Source of the DNA: Desulfitobacterium sp050251735
GTDB taxonomy: Bacteria > Bacillota > Desulfitobacteriia > Desulfitobacteriales > Desulfitobacteriaceae
Direction of reading: 5' to 3'
Assembly (NCBI GenBank): GCA_050251735.1
Contig: JBFWMF010000011.1
Coordinates: 62,001 to 126,000 of the forward strand
Length of the DNA: 64,000 nt
Below, piece after piece: positions 36,036 to 44,948 of the stretch (position 1 is its first letter; every line of letters begins with the position of its first letter). The notes under the pieces are model-generated. The model was not told the DNA's origin, made no database searches, and was given only the letters and a program-made list of their open reading frames with translations. The translations under genes were made by a program, and so were the position numbers.

Positions 36036-36093
36036 AAATTGACTTCTGAGGTGTTTAGGAGCTTGATTTTCTCTAAAAGGAGTAACGAAGATA

Positions 36094-36690
36094 ATGGATC
36101 TCTTACAGAAAAAAATACAAGATTACGGAATAATTCATGAGAATCGAATCATTCAAGTGGACAGTTTCTTGAATCATCAATTAGACATAGAATTATTTAA
36201 TGAAATGGGTAAAGAGTTTAAGCGCCGCTTTGCTAACAAAAAAATCACCAAAATCCTCACGATTGAAACTTCTGGGATTGCCATCGCTAGCATCGCATCA
36301 CAATATTTCGGGTATGTGCCCGTAGTATTTGCCAAAAAACATGCCGGTTTAAATATGAGCGAAGATGTATATTCGGCCCAGGTTTTTTCATATACAAAAA
36401 ATCAGGAATACACAATTAAGGTTTCGAAGGACTTCTTGAGTCCCAACGACACAATCTTAATTATTGATGATTTTCTGGCCAGTGGTGCAGCACTTATGGG
36501 CTTACTAGACTTGCTCAACCAAAGTGGTGCAACGGTCGCGGGTATCGGCATCGCCATCGAAAAAGGATTTCAAGGCGGACGGCAGCTCATCGAAGAACAT
36601 GGCATTCACTTGGAGTCCTTAGCCATAATTGAAAAAATTGAAGATGGACAAGTCTACTTTTACTCTCCTAAATCTTCCCAGTGTTCATAA
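36094..36690 (+). CDS. xpt: Xanthine phosphoribosyltransferase
   Basis: Salvages xanthine to XMP using PRPP; 198 residues. The PRPP-binding signature LIIDDFLASGAAL and the Xpt-type N-terminal region (VDSFLNHQLD) are clear, as is VVFAKKHAGLN in the base-specificity region. AAAAGGAG lies before the ATG. I looked for a purine riboswitch upstream and did not see one. Its 3' end overlaps the opposing DUF4363 gene by 31 bases. Confidence 0.93.
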   Translation: MDLLQKKIQDYGIIHENRIIQVDSFLNHQLDIELFNEMGKEFKRRFANKKITKILTIETSGIAIASIASQYFGYVPVVFAKKHAGLNMSEDVYSAQVFSYTKNQEYTIKVSKDFLSPNDTILIIDDFLASGAALMGLLDLLNQSGATVAGIGIAIEKGFQGGRQLIEEHGIHLESLAIIEKIEDGQVYFYSPKSSQCS

Positions 36691-37025
36691 GCCTGATACG
36701 ATAACTGTAGTCCACTGGATTGATCTTGGGCTTCGATAGCTCCCTTTAGGCTGGCAATGCTCAAGGATAGGTCTTCGATTTCATTGCGTTCCGCACTATA
36801 CTGGACTCGCTTAATTACTTTATCCCAGTCCTTGGACAGGTTATCCCAATGATTACTTGCGGAATCCCAATTCTCATTTTTTATATCTTGAACAATCATC
36901 TCAATAGTCTTAGATATCCCAACTTCATCGCCAAGAGGGCGTTTTAAAACATTGCCACCTTGCATGATAAGAATGAACAAGATAATGGTAACAACAGGGA
37001 TACTAATCACTAGGAATTTTCTCAT
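36660..37025 (-). CDS. DUF4363 family membrane-anchored protein
   Basis: A 121-residue protein with one N-terminal transmembrane segment (about 5-23) and a helical extracytoplasmic domain containing the family pattern WDSASNHWDNLSKDWDKV. The function is unknown. AAGGAGAG lies upstream of the ATG at 37025. It follows a DUF421 gene by 12 bases, a pairing common in spore formers. Confidence 0.82.
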   Translation of the reverse strand: MRKFLVISIPVVTIILFILIMQGGNVLKRPLGDEVGISKTIEMIVQDIKNENWDSASNHWDNLSKDWDKVIKRVQYSAERNEIEDLSLSIASLKGAIEAQDQSSGLQLSYQAYEHWEDLGE

Positions 37026-37037
37026 CACTATCTCTCC

Positions 37038-37766
37038 TTAGTAAGGCCCTTTATAGTCTCCTATATCCAAAACGCTTTGTAAGCGGTCCTGGTAACGATC
37101 CACATAAAGACTGCCTGCAGGGTTCAGAGAAGCATAAAATACTTCGGAAACATCATGGATACCCTGCTTTTTTAACTCTTTCATAAGCCATTTCTTATCC
37201 TTTTTCAGCTGTCTTAGGTTTTGTTCGATTAGGATGCCGTCGTAGATTAGTTCAGAACTAATTCCTGAAGAAGATACTTTTATCTTCATATCTTGAGGAG
37301 TTAGGGGCAAGTGTTCTGGTTTTTGCAGCACAGAAAGCTGACCATTGGGTTCTAAAATGGCAAATTCTACTTGATTGACATCGAATATTCCCTTATTGCG
37401 GAGAAGTCCCATGATTTCGGATACAGTGTATTTCATCTTTTTCATTACTTCTTCCATAATCTTGCCGTTCATAATCACTATGACCGGTTCTCCTTCAAGG
37501 AACTTTGAGGCATAACGCCATTTTACAGTAATCTTTTCCATGATGAATCCGAATGCTGACCATGAAGCTAAAGCTACCCAATGTGGCCAAGCCCTACTGG
37601 ATAAATCCGTTGCCAAGCTCGCTGCCATGGAGCCAATGGTAATACCCAGCACATAATCGAAAAAAGTCAATTGACTAATTTGGGATTTTCCAATGATTCT
37701 CGCAAAAATCAACAATGAGAAGAACCCGATTATAGATCTTACCACTACAACTAAACCTTCGCTCAT
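37038..37766 (-). CDS. DUF421 (YetF-type) membrane protein
   Basis: A 242-residue protein with three N-terminal transmembrane segments (about 5-22, 34-52 and 58-80) and two cytoplasmic YetF-like domains, including GEPVIVIMNGKI and NKGIFDVNQVEFAI. The family is widespread in Bacilli and Clostridia, often in spore membranes; its molecular role is not established. The operon partner is the DUF4363 gene. Confidence 0.88.
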   Translation of the reverse strand: MSEGLVVVVRSIIGFFSLLIFARIIGKSQISQLTFFDYVLGITIGSMAASLATDLSSRAWPHWVALASWSAFGFIMEKITVKWRYASKFLEGEPVIVIMNGKIMEEVMKKMKYTVSEIMGLLRNKGIFDVNQVEFAILEPNGQLSVLQKPEHLPLTPQDMKIKVSSSGISSELIYDGILIEQNLRQLKKDKKWLMKELKKQGIHDVSEVFYASLNPAGSLYVDRYQDRLQSVLDIGDYKGPY

Positions 37767-37834
37767 CATTACACCTTCGAAGTCATTATTCTAACCTTAT
37801 TATCTTACTTATAAGAGGTTTTATACTAACAAAC

Positions 37835-37870
37835 AGCCCCCAAGCAGTACAATAAAGCTGCTTGGGGGCT
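37835..37870 (-). terminator. Terminator after ZIP transporter gene
   Basis: A perfect 13-bp stem AGCCCCCAAGCAG/CTGCTTGGGGGCT with a 10-base loop ends in GTTTGTT on the minus strand. Confidence 0.88.
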
Positions 37871-37907
37871 AAAATACATTATTACACTAAGAGAAGTTAT
37901 TCTTACT

Positions 37908-38684
37908 CTAGAAGATATGACTTAAGGGCATAACGATGATTCCTGCGAATGTAGCATATAAAGCAAGCCTTTGATGACCATATTGACGTGAAGAAGGAAT
38001 CAATTCTTCAATAGCAATATAGATCATAATTCCCGCTACAATTGCAAAAATTGCACCCAAGTTAAAGCTGTTGATAAAAGGTCGAAGGACCAAGAAGGCT
38101 AACAAGGCCCCTATCGGCTCAGCCATACCAGATAGAAAGGTGTATTTTAACGCTTCTTTCTTTTTTCCAGTTGCATAGTAAATTGGCATAGCCACTGTGA
38201 TACCTTCAGGGATATTGTGCATGCTTATAGCCACAGCAATGGAGATTCCCATCGCCATATCTTCATAGCCCGCACTGAAGGTCGCTATCCCTTCTGGGAA
38301 GTTATGAAACATGATGGCCAGCATCGAAACAAAACCAACTCGATAAAGATTCTGGTGCGGTTTATCGTTTTCACTGGAATCTGTCTTTTCATGAGGTACA
38401 AAATTATCGATTCCCAAGGCAAAGAGAATTCCTAATAATAAGAACGCGATAGATACAATGACACCCAGTCTATTACCCAAGTACTGAACCAAAGAAGCCT
38501 GACTCTGGGCCCATAAATCCAAAAATGATACAGAGAGCATCACCCCTGCCGCAAACCCCAAGGAAGCAGATAATATCCTTTCGCTTTTCGATTTCGTAAT
38601 GAAAATAATAGCTGCTCCTAATAAGGTGGCCATCCCAGCAATCAGGGATAATAAGAGTGCTATAAGTGCGCGCTCGTCAAACAT
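37908..38684 (-). CDS. ZIP family metal transporter (ZupT/GufA-like)
   Basis: A divalent metal importer of 258 residues with about eight transmembrane segments. The paired metal-site motifs HNFPEGIATF and HNIPEGITVAMP are intact, and an additional E-rich motif (YIAIEELIP) lies in a late helix. The ATG at 38684 has GAGGAGAG upstream; a start six codons earlier lacks a clear ribosome site. It is a single-gene unit. The metal cannot be told from the sequence. Confidence 0.9.
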   Translation of the reverse strand: MFDERALIALLLSLIAGMATLLGAAIIFITKSKSERILSASLGFAAGVMLSVSFLDLWAQSQASLVQYLGNRLGVIVSIAFLLLGILFALGIDNFVPHEKTDSSENDKPHQNLYRVGFVSMLAIMFHNFPEGIATFSAGYEDMAMGISIAVAISMHNIPEGITVAMPIYYATGKKKEALKYTFLSGMAEPIGALLAFLVLRPFINSFNLGAIFAIVAGIMIYIAIEELIPSSRQYGHQRLALYATFAGIIVMPLSHIF

Positions 38685-38840
38685 AACTACTCTCCTCTTC
38701 ATAACTTACCAGCTATAATCGCTTCCTCAAATCATTCTATAGAGTTTAGATTAAAAGTGCAACAAAATATCACAATGCAATACTCAGCTATTAATCTCTT
38801 CTCTCCCGTTATCTCTTGAATAGGTTTGATGTCCTGGGTT

Positions 38841-38924
38841 TTATTCCTTTTCGTAATCTATGACTCTCCGTAAAAAGTAATACCCCATTGCTGTGATCAA
38901 GGTTGTCCTCTCCTTCGGCACCAT
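38841..38924 (-). CDS. Possible 27-residue peptide or gene relic
   Basis: Within the 395-base gap between the ZIP and TraB-family genes, the minus strand has an open frame reading MVPKERTTLITAMGYYFLRR and then VIDYEKE. Composition looks protein-like, and eleven further in-frame codons lie upstream, but there is no ribosome site. I see nothing else in this gap apart from AT-rich promoter DNA before 39080. Confidence 0.2.
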   Translation of the reverse strand: MVPKERTTLITAMGYYFLRRVIDYEKE

Positions 38925-39079
38925 CACGATTTTTCGCAACGTTTTATAGTCTGACCCTCTGAAAGGTTAAAATTCCACCACCAACTCTTTTACAATCAGC
39001 TCTGTAAAGGATACAATAATAGTTGTATAATAATATGAAATAATCCAATTTCGATCTAAGACGTAAAAGGAAGGTATCT

Positions 39080-40252
39080 ATGACTATAGAGAACGAAAAC
39101 ATTACCCGCTTGAATTTTGAGGGTAAAGAGATTATCTTAATTGGCACTGCCCATGTGTCAAAGCAAAGTGCCGATTTAGTTAAAGAGGTCATTGCAACTG
39201 AAAGGCCGGATTCGGTCTGTATTGAACTTGATGAACAACGTTATAAATCCATACTCGATGGCAGTAAGTGGCGTGAAACCGATATCTTTAAAGTCATTAA
39301 GGAAAAAAAAGCGACTCTTCTTCTCATGAACTTAGCACTCTCCTCTTTTCAAAAGCGTTTAGCCAAGGAATTCGGTACCAATGCCGGTCAAGAAATGCTA
39401 CAAGGAATCGAGTCTGCTAAAGAAGTGGGAGCGGAGCTAGTGCTAGCCGATCGAGATATTCAAATAACTTTCTCCCGTATCTGGCATAATGTAGGCTTCT
39501 GGGGAAAATGCAAGCTTCTTGCGGAGATTATCGTCAGTATTTTCGATGATCAATCCATCTCCGAGGATGAGATGGAGAAGCTTAAATCTACCGATATGCT
39601 CAATAGTATGTTAAAAGATTTCACGGAGAGCTTTCCAAAGTTAAAAACGCCCTTGATCGATGAGCGTGACCAATATTTGTCCCAAAAAATCAAAGAAGCT
39701 CCTGGAGAGAAAATCGTAGCTGTCTTAGGTGCGGCACATGTTCCCGGAATTAAAGAAGAAATCTATAAAGATCATGATTTGAGTAAGTTAACTGAACGTC
39801 CTCCCAAGTCTTTCGTTCCCAAAATATTAGGTTGGTCTATCCCAGCCCTCCTTATTGCCTTGATTGCCTATACCTTTTACACTAATCCCGATGCCGGTAT
39901 GCAACAGACTCTAAGTTGGGTCCTTTGGACTGGTATTCTTTCGGCTCTAGGAACCACCTTGGCCTTTGGTCATCCCATGGCTATTCTGACAGCCTTCTTA
40001 GCCGCCCCTATCGCAGCCTTACACCCTTTAATCGCTGCCGGTTGGTTTGCAGGGTTAGTTCAAGCCTATTTCAAACGCCCCAATGTTGGCGATTTCGAGA
40101 AGCTTTCTGAGGACATCTTAAGCGTTAAAGGCTTTTGGAATAATAAAGTAACACGCATTCTTCTGACGATTGCTTTTGCTAATATAGGAAGCGCTACGGG
40201 AGCCTTTATCGGTGGAGCAGATATCGCCCGCTTATTTTTTCAGAATCTGTAA
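39080..40252 (+). CDS. TraB/PrgY family membrane protein
   Basis: A 390-residue protein of the TraB/GumN-related family. The N-terminal domain (1-230) has LIGTAHVSKQSADLV, SVCIELDEQRY and VAVLGAAHVPG, motifs that place it in a Tiki-like metallopeptidase fold. The C-terminal third has about five transmembrane segments. PrgY/TraB of Enterococcus reduces peptide pheromone activity, but in Clostridia the role is unknown. GGAAGG lies upstream of the ATG. Confidence 0.88.
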   Translation: MTIENENITRLNFEGKEIILIGTAHVSKQSADLVKEVIATERPDSVCIELDEQRYKSILDGSKWRETDIFKVIKEKKATLLLMNLALSSFQKRLAKEFGTNAGQEMLQGIESAKEVGAELVLADRDIQITFSRIWHNVGFWGKCKLLAEIIVSIFDDQSISEDEMEKLKSTDMLNSMLKDFTESFPKLKTPLIDERDQYLSQKIKEAPGEKIVAVLGAAHVPGIKEEIYKDHDLSKLTERPPKSFVPKILGWSIPALLIALIAYTFYTNPDAGMQQTLSWVLWTGILSALGTTLAFGHPMAILTAFLAAPIAALHPLIAAGWFAGLVQAYFKRPNVGDFEKLSEDILSVKGFWNNKVTRILLTIAFANIGSATGAFIGGADIARLFFQNL

Positions 40253-40293
40253 CATTATAGACCCATGAGCGTAGCTTTTCATATCAATAGCAA

Positions 40294-40338
40294 AAAATTG
40301 AGCCACGCTTATCTGCAGTTCACCAGATAGCGTGGCTC
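40294..40338. terminator. Terminator between TraB-family gene and small membrane protein gene
   Basis: GAGCCACGCTTATCTG pairs with CAGATAGCGTGGCTC with one bulge. The minus strand continues into a run of six T, so it best serves the minus-strand gene, though it can also stop the plus strand. Confidence 0.82.
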
Positions 40339-40342
40339 TTAA

Positions 40343-40609
40343 CTATGATGTACGATTATCCTCATCAAACTCTTCATCCAAGCGCCGTTCAATCTCATCA
40401 TCCGTCAAATCAAATTCCCGAGCGTATTCCTGCGCTCGTTGACGCTGCTCATAATAATAATGTCTACGTCTTTCCCTTTCCTCGTGGGGATCAAGATTCT
40501 GCCGCTTATACTTACGAAAATTCTTAAAAAGTACATAGCTAAGCAGTGAGGTCAAGAGGAGCATTAATATACTTTGGATTGGATCCCCGAATCCGAATCC
40601 AATAATCAT
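40343..40609 (-). CDS. Small membrane protein with charged C-terminal helix, unknown
   Basis: An 88-residue protein: one hydrophobic segment (about 8-28), then a strongly charged Arg/Glu/Asp helix containing EERERRRHYYYEQRQ and acidic repeats near the end. I do not recognise a family. The ATG at 40609 has AAAGG ten bases upstream. It lies 40 bases after the carbonic anhydrase gene on the same strand and may share its transcript. Confidence 0.65.
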   Translation of the reverse strand: MIIGFGFGDPIQSILMLLLTSLLSYVLFKNFRKYKRQNLDPHEERERRRHYYYEQRQRAQEYAREFDLTDDEIERRLDEEFDEDNRTS

Positions 40610-40648
40610 CCCTATCACGACCTTTCAATTTACCACAAACAATCTCAC

Positions 40649-41287
40649 TTAGCCTCCATTGGCCAAACAAAATTCTCCAGCCTTCCGATCATAGATAAAC
40701 ACTTCGCCGGTTTCGATCATATAATGCCAACCGCTTAAAATAAGTTGGCCTGACATAACCTTCTCATAAATGTAAGGAAAGGTCATTAAATGTCGCAATT
40801 GCTCAACAACATTGACCTGCTCCATCATCCATTCCCGAGCCTCTGGCTCATCAGCGGAGAATTCGGCGAGAACACGGTTTTTGACAGGCTCAATGAGCTC
40901 CAACCATTTTTTAGTGTGAGGCAAAACATCCAGCTTTTCCGAAGCATATAGGGCGGCTGAGCATCCACCACAATTAGAATGCCCGCAGACAATAATATTT
41001 TCTACCTCAAGCATTTGGACTGCATACTCAATGGCCGAAGTAGTTCCAACATATTCGGTTGTTTCCCGATAAGGTGGGATAATATTGGCCACGTTACGTA
41101 TGATAAACAGCTCTCCAGGCAATGTCCCGGTTATCATGTTCGGATCAATCCGAGAATCCGAACAGGTAATAAAAAGGGTATGGGGTTTTTGACCGTGTTT
41201 CAATTCTTTAAAAAGATTCTTATGAGTCTCAAAATCTACCTTACGAAAATTAACAATGCCATCAATTAGCTTTTGCGTAAAACTCAC
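40649..41287 (-). CDS. Beta-class carbonic anhydrase
   Basis: Zinc enzyme interconverting CO2 and bicarbonate, 212 residues. The zinc ligands and dyad are visible in CSDSRID (Cys42, Asp44, Arg46) and HSNCGGC (His103, Cys106). The start is GTG directly behind AAAAGGGG, a tight spacing, so the exact start is uncertain. In an anaerobe it could supply bicarbonate for carboxylation or help CO2 exchange. Confidence 0.93.
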   Translation of the reverse strand: MSFTQKLIDGIVNFRKVDFETHKNLFKELKHGQKPHTLFITCSDSRIDPNMITGTLPGELFIIRNVANIIPPYRETTEYVGTTSAIEYAVQMLEVENIIVCGHSNCGGCSAALYASEKLDVLPHTKKWLELIEPVKNRVLAEFSADEPEAREWMMEQVNVVEQLRHLMTFPYIYEKVMSGQLILSGWHYMIETGEVFIYDRKAGEFCLANGG

Positions 41288-41356
41288 CCCTTTTAAAGAT
41301 TACAAAAATATTTTACTATATTTCCTCTATTTATCGAAACAATTATATCGCATTAA

Positions 41357-41397
41357 AACAAAAGACAAGGCGTCATAAAGATGCTTTGTCTTTTGTT
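41357..41397 (-). terminator. Terminator after ABC substrate-binding protein gene
   Basis: An 18-base arm AACAAAAGACAAGGCGTC pairs almost fully with GATGCTTTGTCTTTTGTT over a 5-base loop and continues into TTTT on the minus strand. It also insulates the carbonic anhydrase gene. Confidence 0.85.
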
Positions 41398-41474
41398 AAA
41401 AATAGCTCCTTGGGAAGTTCCCGGAAAATCAGTCTACTATAGTTATATCAGTGAGTTATATCATCAAGTCCCTC

Positions 41475-42449
41475 TTAGTATAGTCCTGACTGTACAAAGC
41501 TGTTATACTCCACTGGTTTTTTGAGCAAATCTTTTGCTTTCAGCCACTCTAAAACCTTATTTACATCTTTTTCCGCAGGCAATTGAGGCTCAGAGTAGTG
41601 TTGCACCTTATAGGATGGGGCAATGCTTTCAGGGATGTTGACATTCTTAACTAAAAGCTCTTTATACTTATCGGGTGATTGATTGATAGCTTGAACTGCT
41701 TTGGTGTAAGCCTGATAATAACGGTTTAAGGCATCCTTTTTCTCATTGATGACTTTGTTATTAACGATAGTCACGGATTGGGAAAGATTTTCTCCCTTCG
41801 AGTCTTCAGCGATGATTTTCGCCCCTTCAGAGACCACATAAGTAATCAGCGGATCAGGAACAACGATGGCATCAATCTGATTGCTCAAAAGCATTTCGAC
41901 ACGGAGCGGGATTTTGGCTACTGTAGTCTTTTTTACCTCGGAAGGATTTACGCCCCCTTCTAGAAGGAGACCATCTGTAACATATTCAATGATAGAGTTA
42001 GTTGAGATACCAATGCTCTTCCCTTTTAAATCCTGGACTGATTGAATGGTACTTTTCGGGGAAGCGACGATAGCAAAACGTCCCTCCTCAGGTGTCGCAC
42101 CCAGCGCAATAGAAGTAACACGCAGGTCCTCACCTGAGCTTCTCAGTAATGCGGCGATCATTATATCGGTAATCGTTCCGTCTAATTGCCCGGCTTGAAA
42201 AGCGCTTTGCAGCTCGACAGGGCTTTGAAAGGGAACTAATTCCACTTGAATATTTTGCTCTGTGAAATACCCTTCTTGTTGAGCAACTAAAATCGGCAAG
42301 TTTTCTTCAATGGTTAGTGATCCAATCTTCAACTGGCTGGCTGTTGGTTGAGAATCTCCTGCTTTGCTCCCATTACTCTGTCCACAGCCTGCAACAAGAG
42401 TTAAGACGAGAAATATCATCAATAGTGTTGCCATAGACTTTCTACCCAT
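41475..42449 (-). CDS. ABC importer substrate-binding lipoprotein (NMT1/SsuA-like)
   Basis: A 324-residue extracytoplasmic binding protein of the NMT1/THI5-SsuA-TauA group, which bind sulfonates, nitrate, bicarbonate or pyrimidine precursors. A lipobox LVAGC at about residues 18-22 marks a lipoprotein. Conserved stretches include LKIGSLTIEENLPILVAQQEG and LKGKSIGISTNSI. It lies 197 bases downstream of its permease with its own operator-like palindrome, so it may have a separate promoter. Ligand unknown. Confidence 0.88.
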   Translation of the reverse strand: MGRKSMATLLMIFLVLTLVAGCGQSNGSKAGDSQPTASQLKIGSLTIEENLPILVAQQEGYFTEQNIQVELVPFQSPVELQSAFQAGQLDGTITDIMIAALLRSSGEDLRVTSIALGATPEEGRFAIVASPKSTIQSVQDLKGKSIGISTNSIIEYVTDGLLLEGGVNPSEVKKTTVAKIPLRVEMLLSNQIDAIVVPDPLITYVVSEGAKIIAEDSKGENLSQSVTIVNNKVINEKKDALNRYYQAYTKAVQAINQSPDKYKELLVKNVNIPESIAPSYKVQHYSEPQLPAEKDVNKVLEWLKAKDLLKKPVEYNSFVQSGLY

Positions 42450-42476
42450 AGTTATTCCTCCTGAAAAATCAAAATT

Positions 42477-42492
42477 ATGAACTCAAGTTCAT
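42477..42492 (-). promoter_or_regulatory. Operator-like palindrome upstream of substrate-binding protein gene
   Basis: ATGAACTCAAGTTCAT is a perfect palindrome (7-base arms, 2-base centre) just before the ribosome site. Its TGAACT/AGTTCA core resembles the centre of the palindrome upstream of tetR. Confidence 0.5.
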
Positions 42493-42646
42493 TTCTTGAT
42501 TTCTATTAAACTCCCTTTTTCGAATTTCGTCAATAGTTTTTTTCAGGCATAATTTATTTCAGGCTGCTTAGACAGCATCACTGATGAATAAATATTTTTC
42601 AGTGTCAAGCAGCTTATCGGTCCTTGTTTTTAGTTTGCCCTGTGGA

Positions 42647-43402
42647 TTAAGGATTAACCCAGGAACAAAATACTTTCTCACACGTATCTAACAGGAGATA
42701 TAATAAAAAGCCCATGAGACCCATGGCAATGATACCGGCAAACATTTTATCGTAGGCTAGACTGCTCCATGAATTCATAATAAAGAAACCGATCCCCTCC
42801 TGAGTGGCATAGGTTTCCACGAGGAAAAGGATGGCCATGGCTGTACCAAGACCAAGCTTCAAAGAGGTAAGAATCGATGGTAGACAGGCTGGGAAATATA
42901 CATGCTGATAAAGCTCCCAAGGGGAAGCTTTTAATGATTTTACGGAAAGAACGTACTCTTGCTGCACATTGCGAGCGGCATCTCTGGTGGTAACCACAAT
43001 CTGATAGAAGACAATCAACGTAATCATGACGATTTTTGAGACATTGCCTATCCCTAAAAGAATGAGAAAAATAGGTAGGAAAACAACCTTAGGGACGGGA
43101 AATGTTAGGTAAAGAAAGGGTGCGGAAAAGTCATCAGCCCGTTTGTTCTTCCCCAGGAATAATCCCAAAGGAATTCCTAAGAGTGCAGCAATAATTAAGC
43201 TGACTCCTACCCGATACAGACTAATCTGCAAATGAGGAATCATATCGCTGAAAAACAACTGTCCAAAGGATTGCAGAGCCTCCACAGGTGGCGGAAAGGC
43301 TGAGGTTTCTAGAATCATGGACAAAGCCTGCCAAGCTAAGCCTATAAGAATTACAGTAACTAGAGTGATTAACAGCTTATTAGCGAAGGATCTTATATGC
43401 AT
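42647..43402 (-). CDS. ABC importer permease (SsuC/TauC-like)
   Basis: A 251-residue inner-membrane permease with about six transmembrane segments. The ATPase-coupling loop is near SLKASPWELYQHVYFPACLP, matching the EAA motif. It overlaps the ATPase gene by 10 bases, so translation is coupled. Confidence 0.9.
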   Translation of the reverse strand: MHIRSFANKLLITLVTVILIGLAWQALSMILETSAFPPPVEALQSFGQLFFSDMIPHLQISLYRVGVSLIIAALLGIPLGLFLGKNKRADDFSAPFLYLTFPVPKVVFLPIFLILLGIGNVSKIVMITLIVFYQIVVTTRDAARNVQQEYVLSVKSLKASPWELYQHVYFPACLPSILTSLKLGLGTAMAILFLVETYATQEGIGFFIMNSWSSLAYDKMFAGIIAMGLMGFLLYLLLDTCEKVFCSWVNP

Positions 43403-44154
43403 GCTTCATGCCTCCCCCGCAGACTTAGGCGTAAGGAGTTGCATACCTCAAGGAATTCCATTTTTCCTCTGGCCTCATAGTCCCCGGCTAAGGGATTATC
43501 AATCTCTTGGGTAATTGTACCTGGACAAGAAGACATAACAAAAATCTTGTGCCCTAAGAACACTGCTTCTTCAATATTATGGGTAATAATCAGGATGGTC
43601 AGCCCCGTCTTCTGCCATACGTTCAGCACCAAATCCTGCATCTCTTCGCGGGTCAGGGCATCCAACGAAGAAAAGGGCTCATCCATGAGCAGTAGTTCCG
43701 GATTAAGCACTAAAGATCGCGCGATAGCCACTCTCTGACGTTGTCCTCCACTTAACTGGATTGGAAACCGTTTTCGTAACTGAAGTAACCCTAACTGGTT
43801 AAGCATCCCTTCTGTTCTTTGCGTCGCTTCGGTATTGGAAACACCCCGGAAACGGAGACCTAACTTGACATTATCCCATACGGTTTTCCAGGGTAAAAGT
43901 CCATATTCTTGCAGGATCAAGGCAACCTCGTTGCTCGCTCTTGGGGGAGCTCCCTTTAACAAAACCTGCCCTTGATAGTTCTTATTTAAACCTGCCACAA
44001 CACTCAGGAGGGTGCTTTTACCACACCCTGAAGGGCCGATAATTGCTCCGATCTGCCCTAAAGGTAGGGACAGATTCACATCCTGTAAGGCAGTGGTTAA
44101 TTGACCATTTTGGGAATAAACTACCTTTAACGCTTCGATGGATAAATAATCCAT
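43393..44154 (-). CDS. ABC importer ATP-binding protein (SsuB/TauB-like)
   Basis: A 253-residue nucleotide-binding subunit: Walker A GPSGCGKSTLL, signature LSGGQRQRVAIAR, Walker B LLLMDEPFSSLD, then ITHNIEEAVFL. I place the start at 44154, six bases after AAGGAG. Upstream ATGs up to 44208 would add a Lys/Asp low-complexity leader (KKDKDKDKEMD) encoded by repeated AAGGATAAG-like sequence and would overlap tetR. It is the second gene of the tetR-led unit. Confidence 0.9.
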   Translation of the reverse strand: MDYLSIEALKVVYSQNGQLTTALQDVNLSLPLGQIGAIIGPSGCGKSTLLSVVAGLNKNYQGQVLLKGAPPRASNEVALILQEYGLLPWKTVWDNVKLGLRFRGVSNTEATQRTEGMLNQLGLLQLRKRFPIQLSGGQRQRVAIARSLVLNPELLLMDEPFSSLDALTREEMQDLVLNVWQKTGLTILIITHNIEEAVFLGHKIFVMSSCPGTITQEIDNPLAGDYEARGKMEFLEVCNSLRLSLRGRHEACI

Positions 44155-44176
44155 GTCCATCTCCTTATCTTTATCC

Positions 44177-44806
44177 TTATCCTTCTTCATCAACTTTAAA
44201 TCTCCCAATCCCTCTCATGTTGTAATTGATTAAAGTTCGATAGGCCAAATCGATATCTTCCGGTTCTCCCTTGCTGATCCATGATAAAATAACCTCACGG
44301 AAGGTTCCTACGAAAGCCGTAGCCGTCACTTGTGTATCTTGCTTGGGGATCAATTGATCCTCCATAAGCTCATCCAAATCAATCTTCGTCAAACGAATTA
44401 AGTCTTCCTCAATATCGGCATATTTAGTATTTAATGCGGTCTGAAGCTGAGGAAACTTCTCCAAGAGGATTTTAGCCAAGTACTTTTCTTTTAAGAATAA
44501 ACGAATACACACCTCCATAGACGTCTGAAGCTTGTCGAAGGGGTTGGTGTATTGTCCACGTTCCTTCTTGATCTTTGCCAATAATTCATCATAGATCTCT
44601 TTGACGATCATATCCACTAAGGATTCCTTATCAGCGAAATAGAGATAAAACGTGCCTGTAGCGATCCCGGCACGCTTTGCAATAGATTTAATCGACACCT
44701 TGCCGATCTCTTCTTCTTCAGATAGGATTTCCTTAGTTGCTTTGATTATCCTTTTCCTGCGTAATTCTTGTTTCTCAAGTACTCTATCCGTTTTGTTATA
44801 GACCAT
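44177..44806 (-). CDS. TetR family transcriptional regulator
   Basis: A 209-residue regulator with an N-terminal HTH (about 15-60; IKSIAKRAGIATGTFYLYFADKESL) and a helical ligand domain. It probably controls the ABC importer genes that follow 22 bases downstream. A large palindrome lies upstream of its start. The ATG at 44806 has GGAG six bases upstream; an ATG at 44818 is possible. Confidence 0.88.
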   Translation of the reverse strand: MVYNKTDRVLEKQELRRKRIIKATKEILSEEEEIGKVSIKSIAKRAGIATGTFYLYFADKESLVDMIVKEIYDELLAKIKKERGQYTNPFDKLQTSMEVCIRLFLKEKYLAKILLEKFPQLQTALNTKYADIEEDLIRLTKIDLDELMEDQLIPKQDTQVTATAFVGTFREVILSWISKGEPEDIDLAYRTLINYNMRGIGRFKVDEEG

Positions 44807-44834
44807 ACCCAACTCCATGCTTTCAATATAAAAA

Positions 44835-44868
44835 GTCCATAAACTGAACTTAGATTCAATTTATGGAC
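44835..44868. promoter_or_regulatory. 34-bp palindromic operator upstream of tetR
   Basis: Outer arms GTCCATAAA (44835-44843) and TTTATGGAC (44860-44868) are perfect complements. The centre CTGAACTTAGATTCAA is itself nearly palindromic. Size and position suit a TetR-type operator. Confidence 0.65.
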
Positions 44869-44948
44869 AAATTGTACTCTTTATTATTTTATCAGTCAAG
44901 TAAATTATGGCAGTATCGCCATTGCTGTAGTGTTATGGCTGAAAAGCC

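Noticed and set aside
36036..36093. Possible purine riboswitch in front of xpt
   Set aside because: In Bacilli xpt often has one, but neither conserved loops nor the three-stem core can be found between the relic and the start.
42563..42613. Hairpin between the ABC permease and binding-protein genes
   Set aside because: Only short paired segments (GCTGCTT/AAGCAGC and CACTGA/TCAGTG) with uneven loops and no T run. Too weak to call a terminator or riboswitch.
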